Of a stretch of DNA of 41,578 nt, positions 15,839 through 24,114 are shown in pieces. Origin of the DNA: Hyphomicrobiales bacterium. GTDB taxonomy: Bacteria; Pseudomonadota; Alphaproteobacteria; Rhizobiales; Xanthobacteraceae. Location of the stretch: contig JAFAUQ010000163.1 of NCBI GenBank assembly GCA_019243195.1, positions 1 to 41,578 of the forward strand, read 5' to 3'. The position numbers were made by a program, and so were the translations under genes. The notes beneath the pieces are model-generated. The model was not told where the DNA came from. It ran no database searches and saw only the letters and a program-made list of their open reading frames with translations. Position 1 is the first letter of the stretch. The number at the start of each line of letters is the position of its first letter.

Positions 15839-17640
15839 GGAGTTTGGCCGATCAGCGCCTGTGCGGATGCACCAGAACCGATTGCCGGAGCGCCGAACCA
15901 TCGGCGGCGGCCGTGCTCGCGCAGAGACTCCGCGAGTCCACCGGCGAAAAACTGCCGCTCGCGTTCGGCAACGAAGCTCTCGGCAAAATCGCGCCAGTCA
16001 CCAGCCGGAGCACACCGTCGCTCGCGCTCCATTGCCTCCGCGATGAGCAGGCGCATCAACTCTACCAGCCACGGGCCGATGGAACGACGGAACATCGCGA
16101 TGCGCCGCACGAGTTCGATCTGCTCGACCTTGTCGGCACCGCGCGCGGCCTGCCGGGCCGCTTTGAGAAAGCGCGGCACGATTTCGTCCAGCAGCACCGA
16201 CCAGCGGTTGGCGGCGCCGTTCAGGGCGCCCCAGAACGCCGCCACATGCGCGTTCTCGATCGGAATTCCCTGATAGGTGGCCTTGGCGCACCAGCTGCGA
16301 ATGCTGACGTCGTCGCTGATTGCCGGCAGCACCGGTTTTCCGTGAACGTTGTCGTAGCGCCGGGACGCGGCCGTGCCGCAGTGCACCTTGAGCTTATTTA
16401 CCAGCCAGAGCGGTTGCCCGCTCCGATACAACTGATTGCGTTCGATGAACGCGATCGTCTCTTCCACCTCCGCAAGATCGGATTCCCAATCAAGCAGGAT
16501 GATGCTGGGCATCATGTCGAGACCGAGGCTTCGAGCCAACGAGATCGCGGCCTCGTTCTGCTCGACCGTTTGCCCCTTGGCCCAGCGCTTGAGCGTCCGC
16601 CGCGATCCCGATTCCAAGCCGAACAGGATTTGATCGAATCCCGCCGCTCGCAGCCGGACGAGCGTGTCAGGGACGAGGGAGTCGACACGGCACTCCGCAT
16701 GAAAATTGATTCGCAGACGGCGGCGCAGGATCTCGTCGGCCAAACCCAGCATGCGCCGATTGCTGTCCTCCCCGTAGCCGAGAAAATTGTCGTCCGCCAT
16801 GTAAAAGCGCGTGACCCCGAGATCGCGGACGAGCGACTCCATTTCGCTCACGACGTCGACCGGATCGCGCATCCGGTACACGCCCGTTTTCATTCCGCGC
16901 ACGATATTGGGGACGGTGCAGAAAGTGCAGAAGGCCTTGCAGCCGCGCGAGGTCGTCAAGTAAGCGCTGGGCACGGGAAGCCGGCGCGCGCGTATCGCCT
17001 CGATCACGTCGCGCGAGGGATGCGGCAGAGAGTCGAGGTCGAGTGGCTCGGCGCGCGGATTCCGCACAATCCCGTTGACGCCGCGGTGGACCAGCGCCGG
17101 GACTTCACCTAGCTCGGTCCCCACTTCGACGGCTTCGACAAGCCGCGCGAGCGCCGATTCACCTTCGCCTTCGATGACGCAATCAATGAATGGAAAAGTG
17201 CTCAACAACAGTTCCGAGATGGCGGACGCGAGCGGGCCGCCAAAGACTATGACCACTCCGGGCAGGGCGGCTTTGAGCCGTTTCGACAGGATAATCGCGC
17301 TGGCAAGCTGCAGGTCATAGAGCACGGAAATGCCGACGACGCGGGGGCCAAAAGTCAGCAGTTCCGTCAGCACGACATCGTCCGCCAGACCGGAATTGTT
17401 GGCGCCTATCACGCGGACGAGATGCCCTTCACGGCGCAGCACCGCCGCCAAGTAGCCGATGCCGAGAAACTCACGCGATATCGTGTAGTCCGATCCGAAC
17501 GCGACAACGTCTCCGCAGATCTCTTCATAACTGCGCAGCATCGTCTCGCGATGTTCGAGATCGACGTTGTCGAGGAACGCCTCTTCTCTCGGCCCGACGA
17601 GCGCGATCCGCGTGCCCGGGGCTTGTCCTTCGGCCGGCAT
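15835..17640 (-). CDS. B12-binding radical SAM enzyme
   Basis: This 601-residue protein has a cobalamin-binding Rossmann domain (about residues 55-165: GIGYLAAVLRREGHLV, VVGISVLYDLQLASAII, IVFGGPLAS, CVIEGEGE) followed by a radical SAM barrel with the cluster motif C234-x3-C238-x2-C241 (SRGCKAFCTFC). FYMADDNFLGYG and FGLESGSRRTLKRWAKGQT are typical of the class. A ~200-residue C-terminal extension (WLVNKLKVHCG onward, helical) is not one I recognise. Such enzymes methylate unactivated carbons or rearrange rings. The ATG at 17640 is two bases after the ACP stop, which decides the start. Partner substrates may be carrier-bound or peptide-bound. Confidence 0.9.
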   Translation of the reverse strand: MPAEGQAPGTRIALVGPREEAFLDNVDLEHRETMLRSYEEICGDVVAFGSDYTISREFLGIGYLAAVLRREGHLVRVIGANNSGLADDVVLTELLTFGPRVVGISVLYDLQLASAIILSKRLKAALPGVVIVFGGPLASAISELLLSTFPFIDCVIEGEGESALARLVEAVEVGTELGEVPALVHRGVNGIVRNPRAEPLDLDSLPHPSRDVIEAIRARRLPVPSAYLTTSRGCKAFCTFCTVPNIVRGMKTGVYRMRDPVDVVSEMESLVRDLGVTRFYMADDNFLGYGEDSNRRMLGLADEILRRRLRINFHAECRVDSLVPDTLVRLRAAGFDQILFGLESGSRRTLKRWAKGQTVEQNEAAISLARSLGLDMMPSIILLDWESDLAEVEETIAFIERNQLYRSGQPLWLVNKLKVHCGTAASRRYDNVHGKPVLPAISDDVSIRSWCAKATYQGIPIENAHVAAFWGALNGAANRWSVLLDEIVPRFLKAARQAARGADKVEQIELVRRIAMFRRSIGPWLVELMRLLIAEAMERERRCAPAGDWRDFAESFVAERERQFFAGGLAESLREHGRRRWFGAPAIGSGASAQALIGQTP

Positions 17641-17642
17641 GA

Positions 17643-17963
17643 CTAGGCGGCGCCGATCCCGGGTGTTTGCAGGCTCGCGGCATTGTCCGCAAGCCACGCG
17701 GCCCAGGTATCGACGGAAGACAGGGCTGGGTTCAGCATTGCCTCATCGGGAATGTCGATATTCAAATCGGCCTCGACGTTCAAAATGAATTCGAGGTAAT
17801 CGACCGAAGTCAGGCCGAGCGCCGCAAAGGTACTGGAGGCGACGTCGCGATCGGCCGCGAGATCGTTCCGAGCGATCAGGATCTGCCGGAGAATGCCTGA
17901 GAGCCGATTGGTCAGAGCCTCATTTTTGTTCTCTGGTCGACTCAGCGAAAATGAAACAGTCAT
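17643..17963 (-). CDS. Acyl carrier protein
   Basis: This 106-residue stand-alone carrier protein has the phosphopantetheine attachment motif LGLTSVDYLEF (Ser53), followed by the usual acidic helix II/III segment EADLNIDIPDEAM. It has a ~15-residue N-terminal extension and a Gly/Ala tail. It is first in a three-gene unit with the B12 radical SAM enzyme and the glycosyltransferase. The AMP-forming ligase at 21471-22859 could load it and the BtrK-like decarboxylase could act on the loaded group. No ketosynthase or condensation domain occurs in the window, so it probably tethers a single acyl or aminoacyl unit. Confidence 0.9.
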   Translation of the reverse strand: MTVSFSLSRPENKNEALTNRLSGILRQILIARNDLAADRDVASSTFAALGLTSVDYLEFILNVEADLNIDIPDEAMLNPALSSVDTWAAWLADNAASLQTPGIGAA

Positions 17964-18532
17964 CGTTATCGGCTCTCCTGGTGATCAGCGAGTTCGCCTC
18001 GACCCGAAGCCATCCCTGGTGCCGGGGCGCGGCCGGACATGTTTGCGTGCATTTGACGAAGTTGAACTTATAAGCAGTGTGCGCAATCTGCCTGCCTCTT
18101 GTCAAGCTCGTGAGAGAGTTGGCTGCGCCAACAATTCGCGTATCACGCGAGGAAGCCGAACTCCAATTATGCTCGCCAAGCAATAGCCGCGCACCGCATG
18201 TTGCCAGCGAGAGAACGGGTGGCGTTTGCATCAGGAAGCCAGCCCAGGTGCCCGTCAGGAGTCCAAAACTGCCATCGCCGAGTTCCACTCGCGAATGCAG
18301 CGCTTGTGTTTGGCCGTGTACTCAAGAGCTGGCTCAATTCTGGCCGGCGATCCAATATCCCAGATAACGTCGTGAGCGAGGCAAAATGTCACGCACTGCG
18401 ATAGCAGATCCCATTTCAGGCAGGCCGGATATGGAAGGGCGTGCCGCAGGCTCTGGTAGACGGAAAGGCTGTAAGAATGCCGCCGAAATGGACTAACCTT
18501 TACGAGACGATGCCATAACTCAAGAGGACAGC
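17964..18532. other. Divergent intergenic region, no convincing gene
   Basis: These 569 bases separate the minus-strand ACP unit from the plus-strand hypothetical gene. No frame looks like a conserved protein. The stretch is locally more AT-rich (around 18050-18100 and 18350-18530) and must hold the promoters for both directions. Confidence 0.6.
18076..18105 (-). promoter_or_regulatory. Candidate promoter for the ACP operon
   Basis: On the minus strand a perfect TTGACA (18105-18100) is followed after 18 bases by CACACT (18081-18076), a weak -10. It lies about 110 bases ahead of the ACP start. The weak -10 makes this tentative. Confidence 0.3.
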
Positions 18533-19363
18533 GTGGACGTGCAAAGGCGAGCGTGGGGGCGAAGCATGTTGCTGGAGTTCGCCGCCAAGCAGCAGGTCGT
18601 ACCGCTCGGACACATGTTCGGCGACGCGATCACGTCGACCGATTCCCGTCAGCTGCGCTCGCTCGTCGATGCCGCGCAAGCCATGGATTCGGGACAGGCC
18701 GACGGGCCGGCCTTGTGCCGCCTCCTGCGTCTCAGCGACGACCTCGATGCCGCGGGCCCGCGGCTGCGCTCGGCCGCCGGCGCGATGACGGCCGAACAGG
18801 TGGGAATGGCTTTGGCATTGGCGTACGTGCCGTTTCAGGTGGCCGACGCGTTCGCGGTCAACGTGATCAAGGGCGCAACACTCAAATCGCTGGCGGCAGC
18901 GATCGATCCGCGCTCGAGCATCCCGGTGCGCAGCCGGCTGTTTCTGGCCGACAATCTGCGGAAGGACAAAACTCTGCGCGGCGTCGTCGCTTGCGCGGCG
19001 TCGGTCGTAATTCTGCGCGAGAACGGGCCGGGTGCCGATGGCGCGGAACTCGTGGCACCCGACGCGCGCGAACGACTGCGCCGATTGGCCTTGTCGGTCC
19101 GCGGATATCACGCAAGTCCCGCCAAAATGGCGGCGGCGCTGCGTTACTGCCTGGCGCACGACTGGTGGAACGCCGACGGGCTCGCTCGCCACGTCGCGAT
19201 CGACATGGGCATCGAGGCAGGCGAAACCTTTGCCAATCCGCCGGCGGTTGCGGACCTCGTTTTGCTGTCTCTGATGCCGACCTGCGATACGATTGACGCG
19301 GCGGAACGACTGCTCGCTGCCTCGCCGCCGTCATCTATGCCGCGTGGCGCGCCGCTGCCTTAA
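18533..19363 (+). CDS. Unrecognised cluster protein (276 aa)
   Basis: This 276-residue protein is soluble and apparently almost all helical, rich in Ala, Leu and Arg, without a signal peptide or membrane segment. I recognise no family and no catalytic motif. Possible landmarks are FGDAITSTDSRQLRSLVDA, CRLLRLSDDLDAAGPRLRSA and HDWWNADGLARHVAIDMGIE. The GTG at 18533 follows AGAGGA by four bases, a good site; ATG codons lie further in. The stop region overlaps the convergent radical SAM gene by 29 bases. Position inside the cluster and normal codon use suggest a real pathway component, perhaps a scaffold or a diverged enzyme. Confidence 0.7.
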   Translation: MDVQRRAWGRSMLLEFAAKQQVVPLGHMFGDAITSTDSRQLRSLVDAAQAMDSGQADGPALCRLLRLSDDLDAAGPRLRSAAGAMTAEQVGMALALAYVPFQVADAFAVNVIKGATLKSLAAAIDPRSSIPVRSRLFLADNLRKDKTLRGVVACAASVVILRENGPGADGAELVAPDARERLRRLALSVRGYHASPAKMAAALRYCLAHDWWNADGLARHVAIDMGIEAGETFANPPAVADLVLLSLMPTCDTIDAAERLLAASPPSSMPRGAPLP

Positions 19364-20414
19364 GTTCGACAAGGCGGGCCTGAGCGGCCGGCGCGCGGAA
19401 CAAGGGCATCCGGGCGATCTCCGCGATGTCGATCGCGCCCTCGATGTAGAGATTGACGATATCGGCCTGGCTGAAGCAGTTCCGGCACACCGGCACCCGC
19501 GGACGTTCACGCGTGAGCAAATCGTACATCTTGTGCACGCCGACTTGTGCGGCAACGCCCTCGGGCCCGTCCTTCTTCATGTTCCCGATTTCCGCGGTCC
19601 AGCCGACCGGACAGGGCGTCACTGCGCCGGTATCGAAAAGTTGAATCGCCGCATTCGCCAAGTGGCAGCGCTGGCGCCGCCGGCCGTGCTCGACGTCGAG
19701 AAAATCAGCGAGAGCCGAATGATACGCCGGCGGGCAAAGCACGTCGGCAAAGACGCGGTGAATACCGCGCAGAAGATCGGCGAAGCCCGCGCGCACAGCC
19801 GGAGAAAACAGGGCATCCGCCCGAGGTCCCCTCACGGGTATGGGGACGACGATGATCGGGCGCTCTTTATTTTGCAGGAACTCGAGGAAAGACGGGAACG
19901 CCGGCGCATTGGCGTCGCTGATCACCGAGGTGATTTCAAGAACCTCGCATTCCTTAACCATCGCCGCGAAGGCAGCCGTCACGCGAGCGCCGATGTGATG
20001 GCTGCGCCACCGCATCGCGTTCATCTCGGGCGTATGTCCGTCGAGGGAGAGATTGAATCCCACGTTGCCGAGTTGCGCAAGGCGGCTGACGATTTCGGGC
20101 GTGACCTCGGTGCCATTGGTCAGCACCTGCACATGCGCGTAGCGGCTCGACAGCTCCGCGATCAGTTCTACCGCGTTGGCAAGCAGAAAAAGCTCGCCGC
20201 CGCTCACTTTGATGACGGGCGCGTCGACATACCGGCGCAGGCCGTCAACCATGTCGAGAACGTCGGCGAGCGCGATCGTGGCGCCGCGTCGCCGGTGTGA
20301 GGCGGAGGTGTTGCTGCCAAACGCGTTGGCATCCTCGACGCTGGTGCAATAGCTGCACTTCAGATTGCACCAGTTACCGGCGATGATCAGGTCATGATAG
20401 AGGTATCGTTTCAT
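19335..20414 (-). CDS. Radical SAM protein with C-terminal cysteine-rich (SPASM/twitch-like) region
   Basis: This 359-residue radical SAM enzyme has the cluster motif close to the N-terminus: C16-x3-C20-x2-C23 in NWCNLKCSYCTS. KVSGGELFLL and VQVLTNGTEVT followed by GFNLSLDGHTPEMNAMRW are barrel motifs of the peptide-modifying and anaerobic-maturase branch. The C-terminal half has Cys in RQRCHLAN, TPCPVGW and VPVCRNCFSQ, which could hold an auxiliary cluster. Enzymes with this plan often modify ribosomal peptides, which fits the peptide pair upstream in the same operon. It is the last gene of the nine-gene minus-strand run, 37 bases after PIG-L. Confidence 0.9.
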   Translation of the reverse strand: MKRYLYHDLIIAGNWCNLKCSYCTSVEDANAFGSNTSASHRRRGATIALADVLDMVDGLRRYVDAPVIKVSGGELFLLANAVELIAELSSRYAHVQVLTNGTEVTPEIVSRLAQLGNVGFNLSLDGHTPEMNAMRWRSHHIGARVTAAFAAMVKECEVLEITSVISDANAPAFPSFLEFLQNKERPIIVVPIPVRGPRADALFSPAVRAGFADLLRGIHRVFADVLCPPAYHSALADFLDVEHGRRRQRCHLANAAIQLFDTGAVTPCPVGWTAEIGNMKKDGPEGVAAQVGVHKMYDLLTRERPRVPVCRNCFSQADIVNLYIEGAIDIAEIARMPLFRAPAAQARLVELKAAARHAA

Positions 20415-20451
20415 CTCGATCTCGCAGGATAGCTAACGAGTTGATGGTAAA

Positions 20452-21471
20452 TCATGAAGGCCCGTTCGGTCGGACGAAGCACCGCTCGGCCGCGTTATTT
20501 CGCCCGGCGATCCGCTTCGCGTGACCGATGCAAAGATCGATCTGAGTGGCACGCAGCCGTGTGCGAAAAACGGAGAGCGCCGTCCGCTTCTCGTCCAGCG
20601 TAGCCGTGATGTCGTTCAGCCGCGGCGTGTGACCATCGAGCGAGATGCCGCCGGCCGTTCCGGCGGCCGCGTACGGCAGGTCCTCGTAGAAGATGATGCG
20701 ATCGGCCGGAATGGCCAGCAACGCCGCGATGCGCGGGGCGGCGAGCGCGACAATCAGATGGTCGACATGGCCGCCGATCGCCGCAGGTGCGAACAGCCGT
20801 GCTATCGGCGTGCGACCCACCGGTTTGCGCGTGGCCGCAACAACCGCCCCGACCACTTGGTCGACGTCGCGCTGCACGTGCATCTGCGCGCGAAGCTCGG
20901 TTTCACGCCATCCCATTACGGCGCCGAAGGCGAGGCCGTGACGATCCTGCGCGCCGCGCAGCCCGAGCGAACAGCTCTCGTATCCGGTGATCCGCCCGGC
21001 GAGTCCATCCTCGGTGCGTGCGACGGCGTCGAGCTGATCGGCCGGAACCCGCAGCCCGGTCTGATACGATTGGAGGGAAAAAATATTCACCACCAGCGGC
21101 GCGGCACGGCGGCCGCGCTGCGACGCGATCAGTCCGCCGAGCGAGAGCGCAGCATCATCGACGTGCGGGGACAGGATGCAATCGCGCTCGCCGACGCAAG
21201 CGCCGGTCGAAGCCGGCGGAATACGGACCAGGTACCCGGCGGCAAGGAGTCGTTGGAGCGCCGACTGCTTGTCTGCGCTTAAGTCCAAGTCGATTTCGAT
21301 AAGCGAACGCTCCTCCTCGCAGGCGGCGGCAAGCTCGCGCTGTTCCGCAGAAAGCTCCACGACGCGGCCGCCGAGGGTCTGCAGGCCCTTTGGGTGCGGC
21401 GTGAAATGCGGAAGCAGGACGACGCTGTCGCACGCCTCAGGCATCCGTTCCCGCAGGGCCTGTGCGATCAT
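20452..21471 (-). CDS. PIG-L family deacetylase with N-terminal winged-helix (RRE-like) segment
   Basis: This 339-residue protein has a zinc-dependent N-deacetylase domain: SPHVDDAALSLGG (residues 101-113, the PHxDD metal motif) and the distal GGHVDHLIVALA. The family includes MshB and BtrD, which deacetylate N-acetylglucosamine conjugates. The first ~90 residues are not part of that domain. They read like a PqqD/RRE winged helix (LGGRVVELSAEQRELAAAC, ERSLIEI, SALQRLLAAGYLVRIPP), the fold many peptide-modifying enzymes use to bind leader peptides. The ATG at 21471 shares its A with the ligase stop (TGATG), fixing the start. Deacetylation of an amino-sugar conjugate bound to the peptide is a possible role. 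Confidence 0.87.
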   Translation of the reverse strand: MIAQALRERMPEACDSVVLLPHFTPHPKGLQTLGGRVVELSAEQRELAAACEEERSLIEIDLDLSADKQSALQRLLAAGYLVRIPPASTGACVGERDCILSPHVDDAALSLGGLIASQRGRRAAPLVVNIFSLQSYQTGLRVPADQLDAVARTEDGLAGRITGYESCSLGLRGAQDRHGLAFGAVMGWRETELRAQMHVQRDVDQVVGAVVAATRKPVGRTPIARLFAPAAIGGHVDHLIVALAAPRIAALLAIPADRIIFYEDLPYAAAGTAGGISLDGHTPRLNDITATLDEKRTALSVFRTRLRATQIDLCIGHAKRIAGRNNAAERCFVRPNGPS

Positions 21472-22859
21472 CAGAGCCGCTCGTGCCGGTCGCCGGCGCC
21501 ATGGCTGCTCCGACCGAGCTGGACGCGGGCCAGTTGTTCCAGAACCTTGCGATCCGGCTTGCCGGCCGGACCACGCGGAAAGTTGCCGACCGTCAGCACC
21601 GTCACCGGCATGCCGTTCGTCGCCGGATCGAGCTTGCCGGCGATCTCCCCTGGGAGGACATGGTCGGTTTCGCACACGAGCACGAGGTCGGATATCTCGG
21701 CACGATCCGTTCGCGGTATCGCAAACGCCATGGCGTCGCTAACCCGCTCGATCCGGCGCGCACGGTCGACGAGGCGACCTCCGTCCACGAGATGGCCATT
21801 GATCTTGAGCTGATCGTCGATCCGTCCCAGCAGCGCCACCGTCCCATCCTCGCCAAGTCGGGCGATGTCGCCGGTCCGCCAAATTCCCTGCTTCAGCGAC
21901 GGTGCCTGCGGCTGACCTTCAATGCCCAAAATCTCGTGGCCGAGTTCCAGGACCAGTTCCTCGGGCCCGGCGCCGACACCCGGCGACCTGATGCCAACGC
22001 CGTGGAACGGCGGACCAAGGCACCCTTGCGGCAGGGAATGCGGCGCGCCGAACGTCGCCCCGGTCTCCGAGCAGCCGTAGTTGCGGCCGAGCCCGACACC
22101 GAAAGTGCGGCGGAACGCGTGATCGAGGGACTCCGGCACCGGCCCGGCTCCGGCGATCACAGTTTCCGGCGGTCGTTTGGGGATTTGTAAACTCGGCTCG
22201 GCGGCCTCGATCGCCAAGCGCGCGATGGTCGGCGTCAAGATAACGACGTCGGCGCCGCCCGAATGCAGCAGGCGCGCTAAGCGCCGAGGATGCACCACGT
22301 CGAAAAGCTCCGCACAGCCGCCACCCGCAAGCGCGCCCAACAGTGCCCCGAACGCAAACGAGTGTTCGATCGGCGCCACGAGAACGGTGCGATGTCCTGC
22401 TGCGAGAGAGTAGCGCGCGACGTAACGCTCGGCTTCGGCCAACAGGCTTTCGAACGAGCGCTTCGCCAGCTTCGGGTGCCCGGTCGTGCCCGAGGAGGCA
22501 TGAATGACCGCGGCGGGTGCCGTGTCGATCCGCGGTCCGTCGCAAAGTTTGACCCGGTCCGACCAGCGCCATAGCGCCGTTTCGCCGCGCCACTCCGCCG
22601 CGATCTCATCGTTTGCACCGAGGACCGGAACCCCGCCGGACTTCCAGATCGCCAGAACGGCGAGGAAGAGCTCCGCTCCGCGCGGACCCGCGAGGATGAC
22701 CCGGTCTCCCGATCGCCAAGGCCACGCGGCACTCCCGTCGCTGCCATGGGACGCCTCTTCCCACAGCCGGCTCACGGCAACATCGCGCCGGTCCGCGAGT
22801 ATGAGGCGACCTCGGCCGAGCGCGGCAATCACGTCATCCAGTCGGCGCTCGACAGACAT
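21471..22859 (-). CDS. AMP-forming acyl/aminoacyl ligase (ANL superfamily)
   Basis: This 462-residue adenylating enzyme has the phosphate-binding loop HASSGTTGHPKLAKRS (about residue 120), then NYGCSETGATFG, WRTGDIA, GRIDDQLKINGHLVDGG and the C-terminal catalytic Lys in PRGPAGKPDRK. It is shorter than typical 500-550-residue members and has an abbreviated N-terminal subdomain. The expected reaction is activation of a carboxylic acid with ATP and transfer to a thiol, most likely the stand-alone ACP at 17643-17963. It lies eight bases after the aminotransferase gene and overlaps PIG-L by one base. Confidence 0.9.
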   Translation of the reverse strand: MSVERRLDDVIAALGRGRLILADRRDVAVSRLWEEASHGSDGSAAWPWRSGDRVILAGPRGAELFLAVLAIWKSGGVPVLGANDEIAAEWRGETALWRWSDRVKLCDGPRIDTAPAAVIHASSGTTGHPKLAKRSFESLLAEAERYVARYSLAAGHRTVLVAPIEHSFAFGALLGALAGGGCAELFDVVHPRRLARLLHSGGADVVILTPTIARLAIEAAEPSLQIPKRPPETVIAGAGPVPESLDHAFRRTFGVGLGRNYGCSETGATFGAPHSLPQGCLGPPFHGVGIRSPGVGAGPEELVLELGHEILGIEGQPQAPSLKQGIWRTGDIARLGEDGTVALLGRIDDQLKINGHLVDGGRLVDRARRIERVSDAMAFAIPRTDRAEISDLVLVCETDHVLPGEIAGKLDPATNGMPVTVLTVGNFPRGPAGKPDRKVLEQLARVQLGRSSHGAGDRHERL

Positions 22860-22867
22860 TTGTTCGC

Positions 22868-24082
22868 CTATGCGATCGCTCGCGCTACAGTCGGCGCCCG
22901 AGCCATGGGCTGACGGAGATCACCGACCGCCGCCGCGATGTCGGCCAGCAACTCTTCATCCCCGAGCAGCAGTGAGTGATGGAACCAGATGACCTCGCGC
23001 GCCGCCTGCCCGGCAACCGGGGTGTTGATGCGATCGTAGGCGGGCGCCGATCGGTTCGAGCGCAGGGGTTTGTGCAAAATGTCGGACGCAAACATGCCGC
23101 TCCGATGGATCTCCGGAAAGCAGCGGTAAGCCGGAATTCCCAGTTTCCGGAGCTCCGCGGAAATTTCTCCGGCATCGCGCCCGCCGAATTCCGAAGGATC
23201 GAACCAGGCCATCACCATGTAACGGCCGTGGATATCGACATAGGGCTCGCGCGAGAGCGGCTCGAGCCCTGCGTCGCGCAAACGTTCCTCAAAAAACGGG
23301 GCCGACTTTTCGCGCTGCGCACATTGCTCGGGCAAACGCGCCAGTTGGCATCGCAAAATAGCCGACTGGAATTCCGTCAATCTCATATTCGTGGCCGGCA
23401 TGAGATGCACGTAATCGGTATCGCCTTTGGGGCGTCCACATGAATGAAGCGCGAATGTGCGCTCGGCGATGGCAGCATTGTTTGTAGCGACCGCGCCTCC
23501 TTCCCCACAGGTCAGCAGCTTGCCGGCCTGAAAGCTGAAGATGGAAGCTTCGCCAAGCGCCCCGAGCGCGGCTCCAAACGCCCTGGCGCCGTGACAATGA
23601 GCCGCGTCTTCGAGAATGACCAACCGGTGGCGGCGGGCGATCTCCAGGAGCGCCGGCATGTTCACCGCATGCCCGGCCATGTGGACCGGAATAATGCACT
23701 TCGTGCGCGACGTGATCGCCGCCTCGACGGCCTGCGGGTCGATATTGAGTGTGGTGCGCTCCACATCCACCGGCACCGGCCACGCGCCGATGCGCAGCAC
23801 CGCCGAAGCCGTTGAGATGAAGGTGCATGCCGGTACGATGACCTCGTCGCCCGGCTCCACTCCGAGCGCGTCAAGCGCGAGTTCGAGAGCGAGCGTTCCG
23901 TTGGCGACGACGCGGACATGGCGGACGCCTAGTTGGGCCGCGAATGCCGCCTCGAATTCATCTCCCGCAACGCCGTTGCCGCGCCACCATCGCCGCGAAT
24001 GCAGCACGTCGCGCAAGCCCTCTTCGTCGGTCGTGTCGAAACGAGGCCATGGCGGAATCCGCTCGGCGAACGTGCTTTGCAT
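22868..24082 (-). CDS. DegT/DnrJ/EryC1 aminotransferase, AHBA-synthase-like
   Basis: This 404-residue PLP aminotransferase of the sugar-aminotransferase family has its PLP lysine at Lys188 in FSFQAGKLLTCGEGG. Several stretches closely recall AHBA synthase (RifK) as I remember it: RRWWRGNG, VIVPACTFISTASA, IIPVHMAGHAV, EDAAHCHGA, HSCGRPKGDTDY, NMRLTEFQSAILRCQLARL and VIWFHHSLLL. RifK and its relative NtdA aminate a 3-keto sugar or form an amino-aromatic. The start at 24082 follows AAAGGA by about seven bases. Neighbours are a ROK kinase and a HAD phosphatase, the same enzyme types as RifN and RifM. An amino-sugar (kanosamine-like) intermediate is therefore likely; AHBA itself less so because RifG/H/J are absent. 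Confidence 0.9.
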   Translation of the reverse strand: MQSTFAERIPPWPRFDTTDEEGLRDVLHSRRWWRGNGVAGDEFEAAFAAQLGVRHVRVVANGTLALELALDALGVEPGDEVIVPACTFISTASAVLRIGAWPVPVDVERTTLNIDPQAVEAAITSRTKCIIPVHMAGHAVNMPALLEIARRHRLVILEDAAHCHGARAFGAALGALGEASIFSFQAGKLLTCGEGGAVATNNAAIAERTFALHSCGRPKGDTDYVHLMPATNMRLTEFQSAILRCQLARLPEQCAQREKSAPFFEERLRDAGLEPLSREPYVDIHGRYMVMAWFDPSEFGGRDAGEISAELRKLGIPAYRCFPEIHRSGMFASDILHKPLRSNRSAPAYDRINTPVAGQAAREVIWFHHSLLLGDEELLADIAAAVGDLRQPMARAPTVARAIA

Positions 24083-24114
24083 GATTGAAGTCCTTTCTCT
24101 GGATACGATGCGGT

